From: Ancylomarina salipaludis
Lineage (GTDB): Bacteria; Bacteroidota; Bacteroidia; Bacteroidales; Marinifilaceae
Assembly (NCBI RefSeq): GCF_004122035.1
Contig: NZ_SAXA01000011.1
Span: 1 to 64,000 of the forward strand
Reading direction: 5' to 3'
Length of the DNA stretch: 64,000 nucleotides
Numbering within the stretch: the stretch's first letter is position 1; every line of letters starts with the position of its first letter. Shown here in pieces: positions 33,245 through 43,050 of this stretch. Position numbers and translations under genes: made by a program. Below the pieces are notes generated by a model. The model was not told the origin of the DNA. It ran no database searches and saw only the letters and a program-made list of their open reading frames with translations.

Positions 33245-34690
33245 ATGAAAAAATATATATTAACACTACTGTTTGCTCTCCTAATATTTGGATGTTCAAC
33301 GGATGATTTATTAGATAAATTACCCCCTTATGCGGCCGATTTAGACGGAGCGATAACCAATGCCAAAACCGCAGAATTGGCATTGATTGGGGTTTATTCC
33401 AATTTGCCATCAGAAGGCTATTATTCAATCTATACAACTGCTCCAGCAAGTTTTAAAGCAGGAACCATGAGAAAACCCGACTGGTGGACAAGAGGAAATG
33501 CTGTTTATTTTTACGAACGATACTGGCCAGTGTTGTCTGGAACAAGTGACTATGATTGGGGATACGATTATGAATTGATAAAGAATTCAAATTTCTTATT
33601 GAATGCCATAGAAGGGATCAATGATTTTGAAGGAAATCGTAAGGATGAAATTATTGGAGAATTACACTTTTTAAGGGCTGTAGCTTATGAACGCTTGATG
33701 TTGCGTTATACCCAGTATTGGGACATCAATAGTGAACTGGGATTGATTATTCGTAATGATCTACCCGGCTTGGACAATGTAAAGAAAGAGCGCTCCAGTG
33801 TGGCTGAATCCTATCAGATGATAATCGACGAATTGGATATAGCTATAGATAATTGCCCTGATTATTCGACTTGTGGACAGGCATCCAAAGTTGCTGCTCA
33901 GGCATATAAAACCAGAGTTTTGTTTCAGATGGGTAATTATTCCGATTGTATTAATATGGCCGATGAAGTATTAACCCATACCGAGAATGCTCTGGCTCCG
34001 GATTATGCAACTGTTTTTACGGATTGGTCAAGTACGAACGAGATCCTTTTTGGAAGAGTATTTGGTGCTTCTGATATTCCTGATCTTGAAAGTCGAATCA
34101 CAGCCTTTAGTTCTGGGAAATGGGGTCCTTCATCAAATTATATCACTCTTTTAGGCAACGATCCAAGATATAATGCCATAATTGGCGATACGGTAGAAGT
34201 TGATTACCGCTATGGGCTTGCAGGTAAGGTTTATAAAAATCCAACTGTTAAGAAACTTGTGAATTCAGCAAATGATTTACCAATTATTTATATGCGTACA
34301 GCTGAAATTTACTTGTTAAAGGCTGAAGCTATATATCGCAATGGTGGTTCATATGACGATGCTTATGCACCCATTGCTGCAATCCGTTCTCGTGCAGGGG
34401 CAGATCCTGTTCCACATGCCACTCAGGAGGAGATTGAAACGGCTATTTGCAATGAATGGTTAATTGAAATGTCTTTCGAAAATGGACACGAATATTTTGC
34501 TTTGAGACGTTTTGGTGTAGAGAAGTTGTTGGAAAGAAACGATCTTCTTAAAGAAGCTTTGGACAAAGCAATTACAAAAGGGAGTGATGCTGAGGCACAA
34601 TATCGTAAGCGTATTGAGGACTTTAGAATATTGCCCATACCGTCTAGTGAAATCAATGGAAACCCGGTGGACCAAAATCCCGGATATTAA
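33245..34690 (+). CDS. SusD/RagB-family outer-membrane lipoprotein (locus 1)
   Basis: The 481-residue lipoprotein (lipobox IFGC) has SusD features: LDKLPPYAADLDGAITNAKTAELALIGVYSN near the N terminus, GELHFLRAVAYERLMLRY, the helical TPR-like core, and a C terminus with IRSRAGADPV, NEWLIEMSFENGHEYFALRRFG and a final RILPIPSSEINGNPVDQNPGY. It should form the hinged lid of the SusC receptor. It follows susC by 12 bases. Nothing in it identifies the substrate. Confidence 0.94.
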   Translation: MKKYILTLLFALLIFGCSTDDLLDKLPPYAADLDGAITNAKTAELALIGVYSNLPSEGYYSIYTTAPASFKAGTMRKPDWWTRGNAVYFYERYWPVLSGTSDYDWGYDYELIKNSNFLLNAIEGINDFEGNRKDEIIGELHFLRAVAYERLMLRYTQYWDINSELGLIIRNDLPGLDNVKKERSSVAESYQMIIDELDIAIDNCPDYSTCGQASKVAAQAYKTRVLFQMGNYSDCINMADEVLTHTENALAPDYATVFTDWSSTNEILFGRVFGASDIPDLESRITAFSSGKWGPSSNYITLLGNDPRYNAIIGDTVEVDYRYGLAGKVYKNPTVKKLVNSANDLPIIYMRTAEIYLLKAEAIYRNGGSYDDAYAPIAAIRSRAGADPVPHATQEEIETAICNEWLIEMSFENGHEYFALRRFGVEKLLERNDLLKEALDKAITKGSDAEAQYRKRIEDFRILPIPSSEINGNPVDQNPGY

Positions 34691-34960
34691 TTATTGATGG
34701 CATCAGTTTAAGATGTTAATAAAGTGGCTGTATCCTGTGAACTCAAGATGTATTGAAGTCAGTTTTTAGATAAACAGCCTTAAAAAACAGGGTACAGCCT
34801 CTTACTATTTATTCCAAAACAGAGTTTATACAAGTATTTATCCTATACTTTATTAGGAAGCATTTGGTCTGATATTTCGAAAGATCAGCTTGTTAATGTA
34901 TATGTAGTATTGGTAATTTCTGCTTTATATTTCTGAGACCTAATCATTTGAACTTGTGTG

Positions 34961-36064
34961 ATGAAAAAATTAAAAAACTACGTATTAATAGTGCTATGCT
35001 CCCTGTTTCTGTTGTCCTGTGGCGATACGGATAATTTTTTCCGTTTGGAAGGAAATATCGAAGGGTATTCCAAAGGGATGGCATATTTGAAACAATTTAA
35101 TGGTAAAGAGTTTGTTTGTATTGACTCGACTGAGATTAATCAGGGAACTTTTTCTTTCTCGGGAAAGAGAAATCAACCCCAATTGAGTCAGATTGTTGTG
35201 GAAGGCTACAAATACCCTATTCGTTATTTCTTTCTAGAAGCGGGGCAGATCGATTACAAATCAAAGGTTAATGGGCGAAATCTGACGGTGCCTGTTGTTA
35301 GGGGGACACCTACGCAAAATGCATTGAATCGTTATACCAGCGAGAGAGAGGTGTTGTATCGCAAGGTTTTGGCATTGAGACGAATTAAAGGTAAAGATGA
35401 GGATGAAAAAAAAGAATGTCAGCTGCAGATCAATCGCTTGGAATTGCATATGATGGAGTTGGTAAAATCCTTTACTCAGGAGGATCAGTTTCCTGTACTT
35501 TCGTTGTATTTAATCAAAGAGAATTATACGAGTGATAATGATGCGTTGAAGCTGGAAAACAGATTAAAGCCTTATGCAAAAGACTATGCACAGCATCCTC
35601 TTTATAAAGCTATTCAGACCAGAGTGGAGGAATTGAATCGCATTGCACCCGGACAGCAGGCACCTGGTTTCGAGATGGAATCATTGGAAGGTGCACTTAT
35701 AAGTCTCTCCGATTTTAAAGGGAAAATTACTTTAATCGATTTTTGGGCCTCTTGGTGTGGCCCTTGTCGAAAAGAGAATCCCAATATGGTGAAGCTCTAT
35801 CAGACCTATCATGAAAAAGGACTCGAAATTCTGGGTGTATCGCTCGATACGAGCAAGGAGAGATGGGCAAAAGCGGTTGAAAAGGATAATCTGACCTGGA
35901 ATCATGTCTGTGATTTTCAAAAATGGCAATCTCCTTTAGTCAGTCAATATGCTGTGAGAGGTGTGCCATTTACGGTTTTAATCGATAAGCAGGGGCGGAT
36001 TATTGCAAGTGGTTTGCATGGGGAAGCCTTAAAAAGCAAAGTTGAGGAAGCTTTGGGAATTTGA
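34961..36064 (+). CDS. TlpA-like disulfide reductase lipoprotein with DUF4369
   Basis: The 367-residue protein has a lipoprotein signal (FLLSCGD), an N-terminal DUF4369 domain (about 25-115: FRLEGNIEGYSKGMAYLKQF, ...YFFLEAGQIDY), a helical linker and a C-terminal TlpA/thioredoxin domain (about 225-367) with DFWASWCGPCRKENPNM and the cis-Pro loop RGVPFTVLIDKQG. It should be a membrane-anchored periplasmic thiol-disulfide protein. ATG 34961 is preferred to the preceding GTG. It lies 270 bases after susD and 51 before the next thioredoxin gene. Confidence 0.92.
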   Translation: MKKLKNYVLIVLCSLFLLSCGDTDNFFRLEGNIEGYSKGMAYLKQFNGKEFVCIDSTEINQGTFSFSGKRNQPQLSQIVVEGYKYPIRYFFLEAGQIDYKSKVNGRNLTVPVVRGTPTQNALNRYTSEREVLYRKVLALRRIKGKDEDEKKECQLQINRLELHMMELVKSFTQEDQFPVLSLYLIKENYTSDNDALKLENRLKPYAKDYAQHPLYKAIQTRVEELNRIAPGQQAPGFEMESLEGALISLSDFKGKITLIDFWASWCGPCRKENPNMVKLYQTYHEKGLEILGVSLDTSKERWAKAVEKDNLTWNHVCDFQKWQSPLVSQYAVRGVPFTVLIDKQGRIIASGLHGEALKSKVEEALGI

Positions 36065-36115
36065 TACAGGTTGTATTCCCTTTGAAATCAAAACATTTAC
36101 TAAAAAGAACTTATT

Positions 36116-37327
36116 ATGAAGATAAAAATAGTGTCAGTTCTGGTCTTGTTTTTACTGTGCAGCAATGCATTTGGTGAAACAACAGAAGGAATCAAATTTT
36201 TTCATGGCAGTTGGGAAGAGGCTAAAACCAAGGCCAAGGAAGAAAATAAAATAATATTTATTGATTTTTATACACAATGGTGTGGCCCTTGTTTTAATAT
36301 GGCTAAAAAGGTGTTTATTTTACCGGAAGTCGGAAGTTTCTACAACGATAAATTTATCTGTCTGAAGATAGATGCTGAAAGCAATGATGGAGCAGTTTTA
36401 GCAAAGCAATATGTGGTGCAATCATACCCGACTTATGCGTTTATTAATCCTGAAAATGAAAAACTGGTTCATCGCAGTGGCGGTCGAAAGTCTGCTGAAG
36501 ATTTTATTGCCTTGGGTAAAGCTGCACTCAATCCTCAAATGACATCTGAATATATTTTATCAGAGTACAATAATGGGAATCGATCCGAAGAATTTATGAT
36601 TGCCTATGTCAGGTATATGGCATCAATTTATAAAAGAGATGCTGTGATTTCAGGCTTTGATGAAGTTGTAAAGAATGGCGGAAAATTAACGGATCCTAAA
36701 ATATGGGAACTGTATAGGGATTGTATCTCTGGATACGATAATCCCTATTTAAAAGAAGTGTCTGATCATTATACGCAATTTGTCGACTTGTTTGGAAAAA
36801 AGGTTGTTGATAATAAATTGGCTAAAGAAACAACTTATTGTAGTGCGGACTTTATGGCTCAATTGTGCGATTTTGAAGGGAAAGCCTTTAATATGCGTTT
36901 AAAGAAGATTTCTGATCAGATTTATTATGAGAAAGATTATTCAAAAGCTATTGTATCGCTTGATGCACTGATAGCAGATAGAACACTTGATAAACAAAAG
37001 GTGATTGATCGCCTGAAGTTTATGGTTAGGCTCAATAGGCGTTATGGCTCAGATTATCCGGATGAGTGGTTTTACAAATGTGTGGAATACCTGCGTTATA
37101 TAGCTTACAATGATGTGAAGAGAGATGATGTGAGAATTCATTTTGATTACGCCTTAGCGTTGGAAATGATGGCTGAGAGAGTCGCTAAAACAGGGAAGGA
37201 GATTCCTGAATTTTTAAAAACAGCTCCAAAGTATGGCAAAGAAGAATACTCCTCAAGACCAGCAGAGCTAAAAATGAAACCTAAATATCAAAAAAATAAA
37301 AAGAACAAATCGGCTAGATTTAATTGA
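36116..37327 (+). CDS. Exported thioredoxin-fold protein with helical C terminus (copy 2)
   Basis: A signal peptide (about 1-20, ending SNAFG) precedes a thioredoxin domain with FIDFYTQWCGPCFNMAK and cis-Pro in VQSYPTYAFI. The following 270 residues are helical and lack the clear C-terminal TPR repeats of copies 1 and 3. The tail is very basic (KMKPKYQKNKKNKSARF). At 403 residues it is the most diverged of the three. It is probably co-transcribed with the TlpA-like gene and is the last gene of SusCD locus 1. Confidence 0.88.
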   Translation: MKIKIVSVLVLFLLCSNAFGETTEGIKFFHGSWEEAKTKAKEENKIIFIDFYTQWCGPCFNMAKKVFILPEVGSFYNDKFICLKIDAESNDGAVLAKQYVVQSYPTYAFINPENEKLVHRSGGRKSAEDFIALGKAALNPQMTSEYILSEYNNGNRSEEFMIAYVRYMASIYKRDAVISGFDEVVKNGGKLTDPKIWELYRDCISGYDNPYLKEVSDHYTQFVDLFGKKVVDNKLAKETTYCSADFMAQLCDFEGKAFNMRLKKISDQIYYEKDYSKAIVSLDALIADRTLDKQKVIDRLKFMVRLNRRYGSDYPDEWFYKCVEYLRYIAYNDVKRDDVRIHFDYALALEMMAERVAKTGKEIPEFLKTAPKYGKEEYSSRPAELKMKPKYQKNKKNKSARFN

Positions 37328-37490
37328 TGAGACTTCCGTTTTGTTTTAAATGTTTGCTTATTAGTGTATAAGAATGTTCCATAATGTGTATTAAACATAG
37401 TGGAACATTTTTCTTTTGAAAGAATGTTTTATCTCTTCCTAATTTTGTTGTAACAATAAGAATTAATATTATTTTGAACCTTCTTGTTGT

Positions 37491-37521
37491 TTTGTAAAAT
37501 CAATATCCTTTTCTATTTTTA
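37491..37521 (+). promoter_or_regulatory. Promoter of ECF sigma gene 2
   Basis: TTTG (37491-37494), 19 bases, TATTTTTA (37514-37521). The start codon follows 10 bases later. The arrangement is the same as before sigma gene 1. Confidence 0.62.
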
Positions 37522-37530
37522 GCACCCGTT

Positions 37531-38142
37531 ATGAATGATCAGGAGCAAAAAATTATACAGAAGTTACGGAATGGCGACGAGTCTGGTTTACGCCAGATGT
37601 TCGATATGTACTATTCTCCTCTATGCGTGTTCGCTTTAAAATATATTGATTCTTTTGATCTTGCTGAAGATTTGGTTCAAGATATCTTTATTGGTTTTTG
37701 GGAAAATAAACGAGTTGAGAAGTTGAATACCTCTTTGAAATCTTATCTTTTTACATCTGTAAAAAACAATGCACTGAATTACATTCGTAAGAATAATAGG
37801 TATCAAATTGACGCCATCGATGATGAGTTTGATATCTTAATAGATGATTCTTTTGATCCTGAAGATTTAGAGCAAATGAAAATAAAACTCTATCAGGAAT
37901 TAGAAAACCTTTCAGAACAGAGCAGAATAGTATTCGAGGCTATTATTTTTCAGAACATGAAATATAAGGAAGTTGCAGAAAATTTAGATGTTTCTGTTAA
38001 TACCATTAAAACTCACTTTGCACGAGCATTGAAACAGCTTCGAAACTCATTGGATATTGTTATTCTAATTATGCTTAGCTTAATAAATGATCCAGATATA
38101 AAGCCTTTTATCAATTTGTGCGAATATGATTGTTTCTATTAA
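37531..38142 (+). CDS. ECF sigma factor of the FecI/SusC-linked type (locus 2)
   Basis: The 203-residue protein has region 2 (YYSPLCVFALKYIDSFDLAEDLVQDIFIGFWE) and region 4 (LSEQSRIVFEAIIFQNMKYKEVAENLDVSVNTIKTHFARALKQLR). The start DQEQKIIQKLRNGDESGLRQMFDMYY closely parallels that of the first sigma factor, so the two loci arose by duplication. It has 20 extra C-terminal residues (SLINDPDIKPFINLCEYDCFY region) beyond the usual end LDIVILIML. It should control locus 2 with the FecR that follows. Confidence 0.93.
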   Translation: MNDQEQKIIQKLRNGDESGLRQMFDMYYSPLCVFALKYIDSFDLAEDLVQDIFIGFWENKRVEKLNTSLKSYLFTSVKNNALNYIRKNNRYQIDAIDDEFDILIDDSFDPEDLEQMKIKLYQELENLSEQSRIVFEAIIFQNMKYKEVAENLDVSVNTIKTHFARALKQLRNSLDIVILIMLSLINDPDIKPFINLCEYDCFY

Positions 38143-38239
38143 CTAATTTTTTCTTATTAGTTGCCCACTATTTATATCTGCAGATGTAACTTTCATTATA
38201 TCATTATCTAAGATTTTTTTAGAAATTGCTGATATTATT

Positions 38240-38262
38240 TTCATTTTTTTTGTCACCCATTT
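38240..38262 (+). promoter_or_regulatory. 23-bp motif before fecR, second copy
   Basis: This is identical over 23 bases to 28535-28557 (eight T's then GTCACCCATTT), in the same sigma-fecR gap of locus 2. Confidence 0.6.
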
Positions 38263-38331
38263 CATATTTTATCAATCCTATTAATAAAGGCGTGTGATTC
38301 ATTACGTTTTACACGATCGAATTTTAATAGG

Positions 38332-39510
38332 ATGAAATTACAAGAGGAAGATATTATTAATTTGACAATTGACTATTTCAGAGGAGAATTGTCTGATATA
38401 CAAAAAAAAGACTTAGATGATTTTCTTTTGGAAAAAGAAGATAATATAAGTCTGTTTAACTGTTATTGTAATTTGTATTATAAAGGGCGTTCAATTGCTT
38501 TTTATAATCAAGTTGATAAGCAAAAGGCTTGGGATCATATAGCATCAAGTATTACAAAGCAAAAAGCGAAACCCCGAAAATTGTATGCTTGGTTGCCTTA
38601 TGTCGCGGCTTTGTTTATCATAGCCTTGGTTAGCTCCCTTGTTTTAATGAATCAGGTTGAAAAAATTGATTTTTCAAAGGATTATAATTTTGCTGAATTT
38701 GCCCCAACTGGAAGTAAAGATGCGATTTTAACTTTAGCTGATGGGATAAAGGTAAATTTAAAAGACGCTAGTGAGCAATTGCTATCTGAGAAAGATGGAA
38801 CTCAGATTTCTAAAGATTCGGCTAACAATCTCGTCTATCTCTCTCAACCAACAGAAAAGAATGAATTACTTTACAATACGATTGACGTGCCAAGAGGAGG
38901 GGAGTATTCTTTAACATTGTCTGATGGAACTAAAGTTTGGTTGAATGCCGAGACCAAATTACGATACCCTGTTAAGTTTAATGGTCACAAAAGGGATGTC
39001 TATCTGACTGGAGAGGCTTATTTTGAAGTGGCTCATAATCAACATGCTTCTTTTGTGGTTCATACACATGATTCAAAGGTGAAAGTTTTAGGAACCAAAT
39101 TTAATGTGTCTGGTTATGATGATCAGGACTTTATTGTTACAACGCTTATTGAAGGTTCTGTACAGATCAATAATTTAAATCGAATCGAAATTTTAAAGCC
39201 AGGTTATCAATCAACAATTATAAGAGGGAAAGATCCAATTGTGATCAAAGAAGTGGATACAAACTTATATACTTCGTGGGTGAGTGGTGTTTATGAATTT
39301 GAGAATGTTGAACTCGAGTATATTATGACTCAATTAGGAAGATGGTATGATGTTGAATTTTTCTTTAGTGGTGAAGAATACAAGCATATTCGTTTTACGG
39401 GTGCATTTAAAAAAGAGAATTCCTTTGAATATGCTCTCAATATGATAGAGCGTATTGCAGATGTTGATTTTGCAATTAAAGGAAAGTATATAATTGTCGG
39501 AAGACAATAA
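38332..39510 (+). CDS. FecR-family anti-sigma factor (locus 2)
   Basis: The 392-residue protein has a cytoplasmic N terminus, a transmembrane helix (about 85-103: WLPYVAALFIIALVSSLVLM), a FecR domain (IDVPRGGEYSLTLSDGTKVWLNAETKLRYP, GEAYFEVAHN, VKVLGTKFNVSGY) and a DUF4974 C terminus (YEFENVELEYIMTQLGRWYDVEFFF...). The pattern matches that of the locus 1 anti-sigma factor segment for segment, with divergence concentrated in the N-terminal sigma-binding part, which would keep the two systems from cross-talk (inference). Confidence 0.94.
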   Translation: MKLQEEDIINLTIDYFRGELSDIQKKDLDDFLLEKEDNISLFNCYCNLYYKGRSIAFYNQVDKQKAWDHIASSITKQKAKPRKLYAWLPYVAALFIIALVSSLVLMNQVEKIDFSKDYNFAEFAPTGSKDAILTLADGIKVNLKDASEQLLSEKDGTQISKDSANNLVYLSQPTEKNELLYNTIDVPRGGEYSLTLSDGTKVWLNAETKLRYPVKFNGHKRDVYLTGEAYFEVAHNQHASFVVHTHDSKVKVLGTKFNVSGYDDQDFIVTTLIEGSVQINNLNRIEILKPGYQSTIIRGKDPIVIKEVDTNLYTSWVSGVYEFENVELEYIMTQLGRWYDVEFFFSGEEYKHIRFTGAFKKENSFEYALNMIERIADVDFAIKGKYIIVGRQ

Positions 39511-39517
39511 ACAAAAA

Positions 39518-39604
39518 AACGGGAAATATTTGCCGTATTTCCCGTTAGTGATAATTAAAAACCATTGTTGACGCAATGGCATTAAGAAATCTAAACCCAA
39601 ATGT
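39518..39604 (+). promoter_or_regulatory. Two-hairpin leader before SusC (locus 2)
   Basis: Hairpin A pairs AACGGGAAATA (39518-39528) perfectly with TATTTCCCGTT (39536-39546). Hairpin B pairs CCATTG (39562-39567) with CAATGG (39574-39579). AAATCTAAACCCAAA (39587-39601) follows, 3 bases before the start codon. It corresponds to the leader at 29824-29914. Confidence 0.62.
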
Positions 39605-42600
39605 ATGAAAAAAATTAGGAAATGGAGGTGTTTATCACCTACCATTGGTAAAATCGCACGTATTATGAAGATCAGTGTTTTTCTGGTATTAGTAAGCTCT
39701 TTGCAATTGACAGCATCGGTTATGTTGGGACAGCAAGTTAGAGTTAGTACTGGTGAAATGGCAATTAGAGAGGTTTTTAAGGAATTTAAGTCTCAAACAG
39801 GAGTGTTTTTTATGTATAATGAAAGCGATGTCAGTCTCGATTTGACTGTTGAGCTTAATTTTTCACAAACCAGTTTAAAGGATGCTTTGGAAAATATATG
39901 TAGTCAGGCATCTTTAAACTATGAAATTGTGGATGACTATGTCTTGATAAAAAAGAAAGTATTATCTGCTGATATTTCAGTTCAAAAAAAAGAAAAAGAA
40001 ATCAAAGGAAAAGTAATTGATGAAAAAGGTCTGCCGCTTCCGGGAGCATCAATCGTTGTGAAAGGAACCACGATTGGTGTAAGTACCAACTTTGATGGAG
40101 AGTTTACACTTAAAATTCCAGACGCTGAAAAGGTGATCATTACGATCTCTTCTATTGGTTACAAGGAACAAGAAATAACTGTTAGTAATAAGGATTATTT
40201 CGATATTCAATTGCATCCCGATAATGAGATGATTGGAGAAGTGGTTGTTACCGGTTATTTTAATAAAGCCAAAGAGAGTTTTACGGGAACAACTGTTGCT
40301 GTAAGTTCTGAAGAATTGGAAAAACTTGGAAATGTTGATGTCTTTACTGCGATTCAAAGTTTTGATGCCTCTTTTAAAATTGTTGAGAATGATTTAATGG
40401 GGTCCGACCCTAATTCCATGCCTAACATTCAAATTAGGGGACAAGCAAGTTTTCCCGGAATATCAGAAACAGAGCTAAAGGGAAATACCAATATGCCTAC
40501 GTTTATTTTAGACGGATTCGAGGTAAGCGCCCAAAAAGTTTTTGATATCGACAAAAATCGTATCGCGAGCATTACCATATTGAAAGATGCTTCGGCAACA
40601 GCGATATACGGATCAAGAGCGGCAAATGGTGTCGTTGTGATTGAAACAAAGAAACCTTTAGCCGGGAAAATGCAAGTTACCTACAATTCAAGTATAGATA
40701 TTTCTTTACCCGACTTATCGGATTACAACCTTTTAAATGCACAAGAGAAGCTTGAAGCAGAAAAATTGGCAGGTGTATACGATACTTGGAGTAAAGATTT
40801 TACAGGAATGGCGAACCAAATGGAGTTGGATGCTCTTTACAACAAGAGGTTATTGGCAGTAAAATCGGGTGTAGATACATATTGGTTAGCAAAACCCTTG
40901 CAAACTTCAGTAGGGCAAATGCATTCACTTTTCCTTGAGGGAGGAGATGAGTTTATGCGATATGGACTCGAAATGAGTTACAACAAAAACGTTGGTGTAA
41001 TGAAGGGTTCTGGCAGAGATCGTTACAATACCGGAATTTATTTACAATACAACACAAAGAACATCGTATTTAAAAACAAGCTTGATGTTACTTATGTAAA
41101 AGCTAAAAACAGTCCGTATGGCAATTTTAGCCAATATGTTCGCTTAAATCCATATTATAGACCAACTGATGATAAGGGAAATATGGTATTTAAGCTTGGT
41201 GAAGGTGAAATAGGAAGTCAGATTCAGCAATATAATCCTCTTTACGAAGCAGAGAATTTTGACAGTTTTGATCGAAACGAATACATCGATGTGAGAAACA
41301 ATTTATCTGTGGACTGGAAAATTACTTCGGAATTGCGTTTGAAAGGGAATGCTTCGATATCAAAAAAGTTTGCTAATGCAGAATCTTTTGTTTCGCCAGG
41401 ATCTGTTCAGTTTATCGGTTTTGAGGAAAAGGATTTTTTTCAAAGAGGTTCTTATACAATTTCAGATACTAAAACAACGAATCTGGATGCAAATGTGGTT
41501 CTTTCCTATTTCAAGAATTTCAACAATCATGTAATCAATGCTGTTCTTGGCGGTGAAATTCAAAGCAAACAGGATTTTAATGAGGGATATACAGCCGTTG
41601 GATTTTTGAATGATAAATTGAGTCATATCAATTTTGCAAATCAATTTCGCCCTAATTCGAAGCCTACAGGTTATGACTCGAAAAGTAGGTTGGCTGGTTC
41701 TTTCCTTTCTTTTAACTATAGCTACGACAACAGATATTTGTTTGATGCTTCAAGTCGTATTGATGGATCCTCAAAGTTTGGAAAATTACAGCAAACAGCT
41801 CCTTTTTGGTCTATTGGTACCGGTTGGAATATGCACAATGAGGAATTTATGAAAGATAATTTCTTTTTGTCGTCGTTAAAATTAACAGCCAATATGGGAA
41901 CCTCAGGAAATCAGAATTTTGATGCATATCAAGCCATAACAACATACAATTACCTAAGTGATGTAAGATATGGTTTGCTAACAGGGGCTGTATTAAAATC
42001 TTTAGGAAATGAGGATTTAAAATGGCAAAGTACATTAAGTCGAAATCTTGGTGTTGAGTTTGGATTATTGGATGAACGACTTAAAGTTGTTGGAAACTAT
42101 TATTTGAATACTACACATGATTTGTTAACGAATATTTCCGTTGCTCCATCATTAGGATTTAGAAGTTTTAATGCAAACATGGGCGATGTGGATAATGAAG
42201 GATATGAGCTACGCGTACAAGCATTCCCTATTCGAAACAAAGAAAATGGAATGATGTTGAGCTTTTTTGCAAATCTTCGTCACAACAAAAATACCATTAA
42301 AAAAATCTCTAACTCTTTAAAGGCATATAACGATAAAGTAATTGAGAACATGCGTAAAGAGATTGAATTGGATAGTGATAATGATACAACCAATGATGTA
42401 GCACTCGATGATAGAACAACAACAGAAAGTGTTTTGCAATTTAAGGAAGGACAGTCATTAAATGCGATATATGCTGTAAAGTCAATGGGGATTGATCCCA
42501 CTACAGGAAAAGAAATTCTCATCAAAAAAGATGGAAGTTTAACAGATGTATGGAGTCCGGAAGATTTGGTGGTGGTTGGAGAATCTACACCTAAATTTGA

Positions 42601-43039
42601 AGGTTTTTTTGGTGGAGCTTTCGATTATAAAGGATTTAGCTTGAACTATACCTTTAACTACCGATTGGGAGGTCAGATTTTTAATCAAACGGTTATTGAT
42701 CGGGTTGAAAATGCAAATATTTTTGAGAATGCCGATAAACGAGTCTTAGAACAAAGATGGGCTCGATCAGGAGATCATGTTCCTTATAAAAACATTATAA
42801 GTAAGGTGAAGACAAGAGCAAGTTCTCGATTTGTAGAGGATGACAATTCGCTTTCGCTTACCAACTTGAATTTATCCTACCAGTTACCTGACCGTATAGC
42901 AAATAGTATGTCTCTATCCAGAGTGAAATTAGGTGTACATCTAACTGATGTGTTCCGATTGTCATCTGTTGAAATAGAACGAGGGATTTATTATCCTTTC
43001 GCAAGAAAATACAGTTTCTCACTTAAAGTAAACTTTTAA
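39605..43039 (+). CDS. SusC/RagA-type TonB receptor with STN domain (locus 2)
   Basis: The 1144-residue receptor starts with the same kind of long signal (KWRCLSPTIGK) as locus 1. Next are an STN domain (VRVSTGEMAIREVFKEFKSQTGVFFMY), a carboxypeptidase-D-like domain (KEIKGKVIDEKGLPLPGASIVVKGTT), a plug with GEVVVTGYF and ASATAIYGSRAANGVVVIETK, and a barrel ending YSFSLKVNF. The plug and barrel are much more diverged from locus 1 than the N-terminal parts, consistent with different cargo. A 20-residue insert (FPGISETELKGNTN region) lies in the plug before the conserved DGFEV. Confidence 0.95.
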   Translation: MKKIRKWRCLSPTIGKIARIMKISVFLVLVSSLQLTASVMLGQQVRVSTGEMAIREVFKEFKSQTGVFFMYNESDVSLDLTVELNFSQTSLKDALENICSQASLNYEIVDDYVLIKKKVLSADISVQKKEKEIKGKVIDEKGLPLPGASIVVKGTTIGVSTNFDGEFTLKIPDAEKVIITISSIGYKEQEITVSNKDYFDIQLHPDNEMIGEVVVTGYFNKAKESFTGTTVAVSSEELEKLGNVDVFTAIQSFDASFKIVENDLMGSDPNSMPNIQIRGQASFPGISETELKGNTNMPTFILDGFEVSAQKVFDIDKNRIASITILKDASATAIYGSRAANGVVVIETKKPLAGKMQVTYNSSIDISLPDLSDYNLLNAQEKLEAEKLAGVYDTWSKDFTGMANQMELDALYNKRLLAVKSGVDTYWLAKPLQTSVGQMHSLFLEGGDEFMRYGLEMSYNKNVGVMKGSGRDRYNTGIYLQYNTKNIVFKNKLDVTYVKAKNSPYGNFSQYVRLNPYYRPTDDKGNMVFKLGEGEIGSQIQQYNPLYEAENFDSFDRNEYIDVRNNLSVDWKITSELRLKGNASISKKFANAESFVSPGSVQFIGFEEKDFFQRGSYTISDTKTTNLDANVVLSYFKNFNNHVINAVLGGEIQSKQDFNEGYTAVGFLNDKLSHINFANQFRPNSKPTGYDSKSRLAGSFLSFNYSYDNRYLFDASSRIDGSSKFGKLQQTAPFWSIGTGWNMHNEEFMKDNFFLSSLKLTANMGTSGNQNFDAYQAITTYNYLSDVRYGLLTGAVLKSLGNEDLKWQSTLSRNLGVEFGLLDERLKVVGNYYLNTTHDLLTNISVAPSLGFRSFNANMGDVDNEGYELRVQAFPIRNKENGMMLSFFANLRHNKNTIKKISNSLKAYNDKVIENMRKEIELDSDNDTTNDVALDDRTTTESVLQFKEGQSLNAIYAVKSMGIDPTTGKEILIKKDGSLTDVWSPEDLVVVGESTPKFEGFFGGAFDYKGFSLNYTFNYRLGGQIFNQTVIDRVENANIFENADKRVLEQRWARSGDHVPYKNIISKVKTRASSRFVEDDNSLSLTNLNLSYQLPDRIANSMSLSRVKLGVHLTDVFRLSSVEIERGIYYPFARKYSFSLKVNF

Positions 43040-43050
43040 TTTGTAGCATT

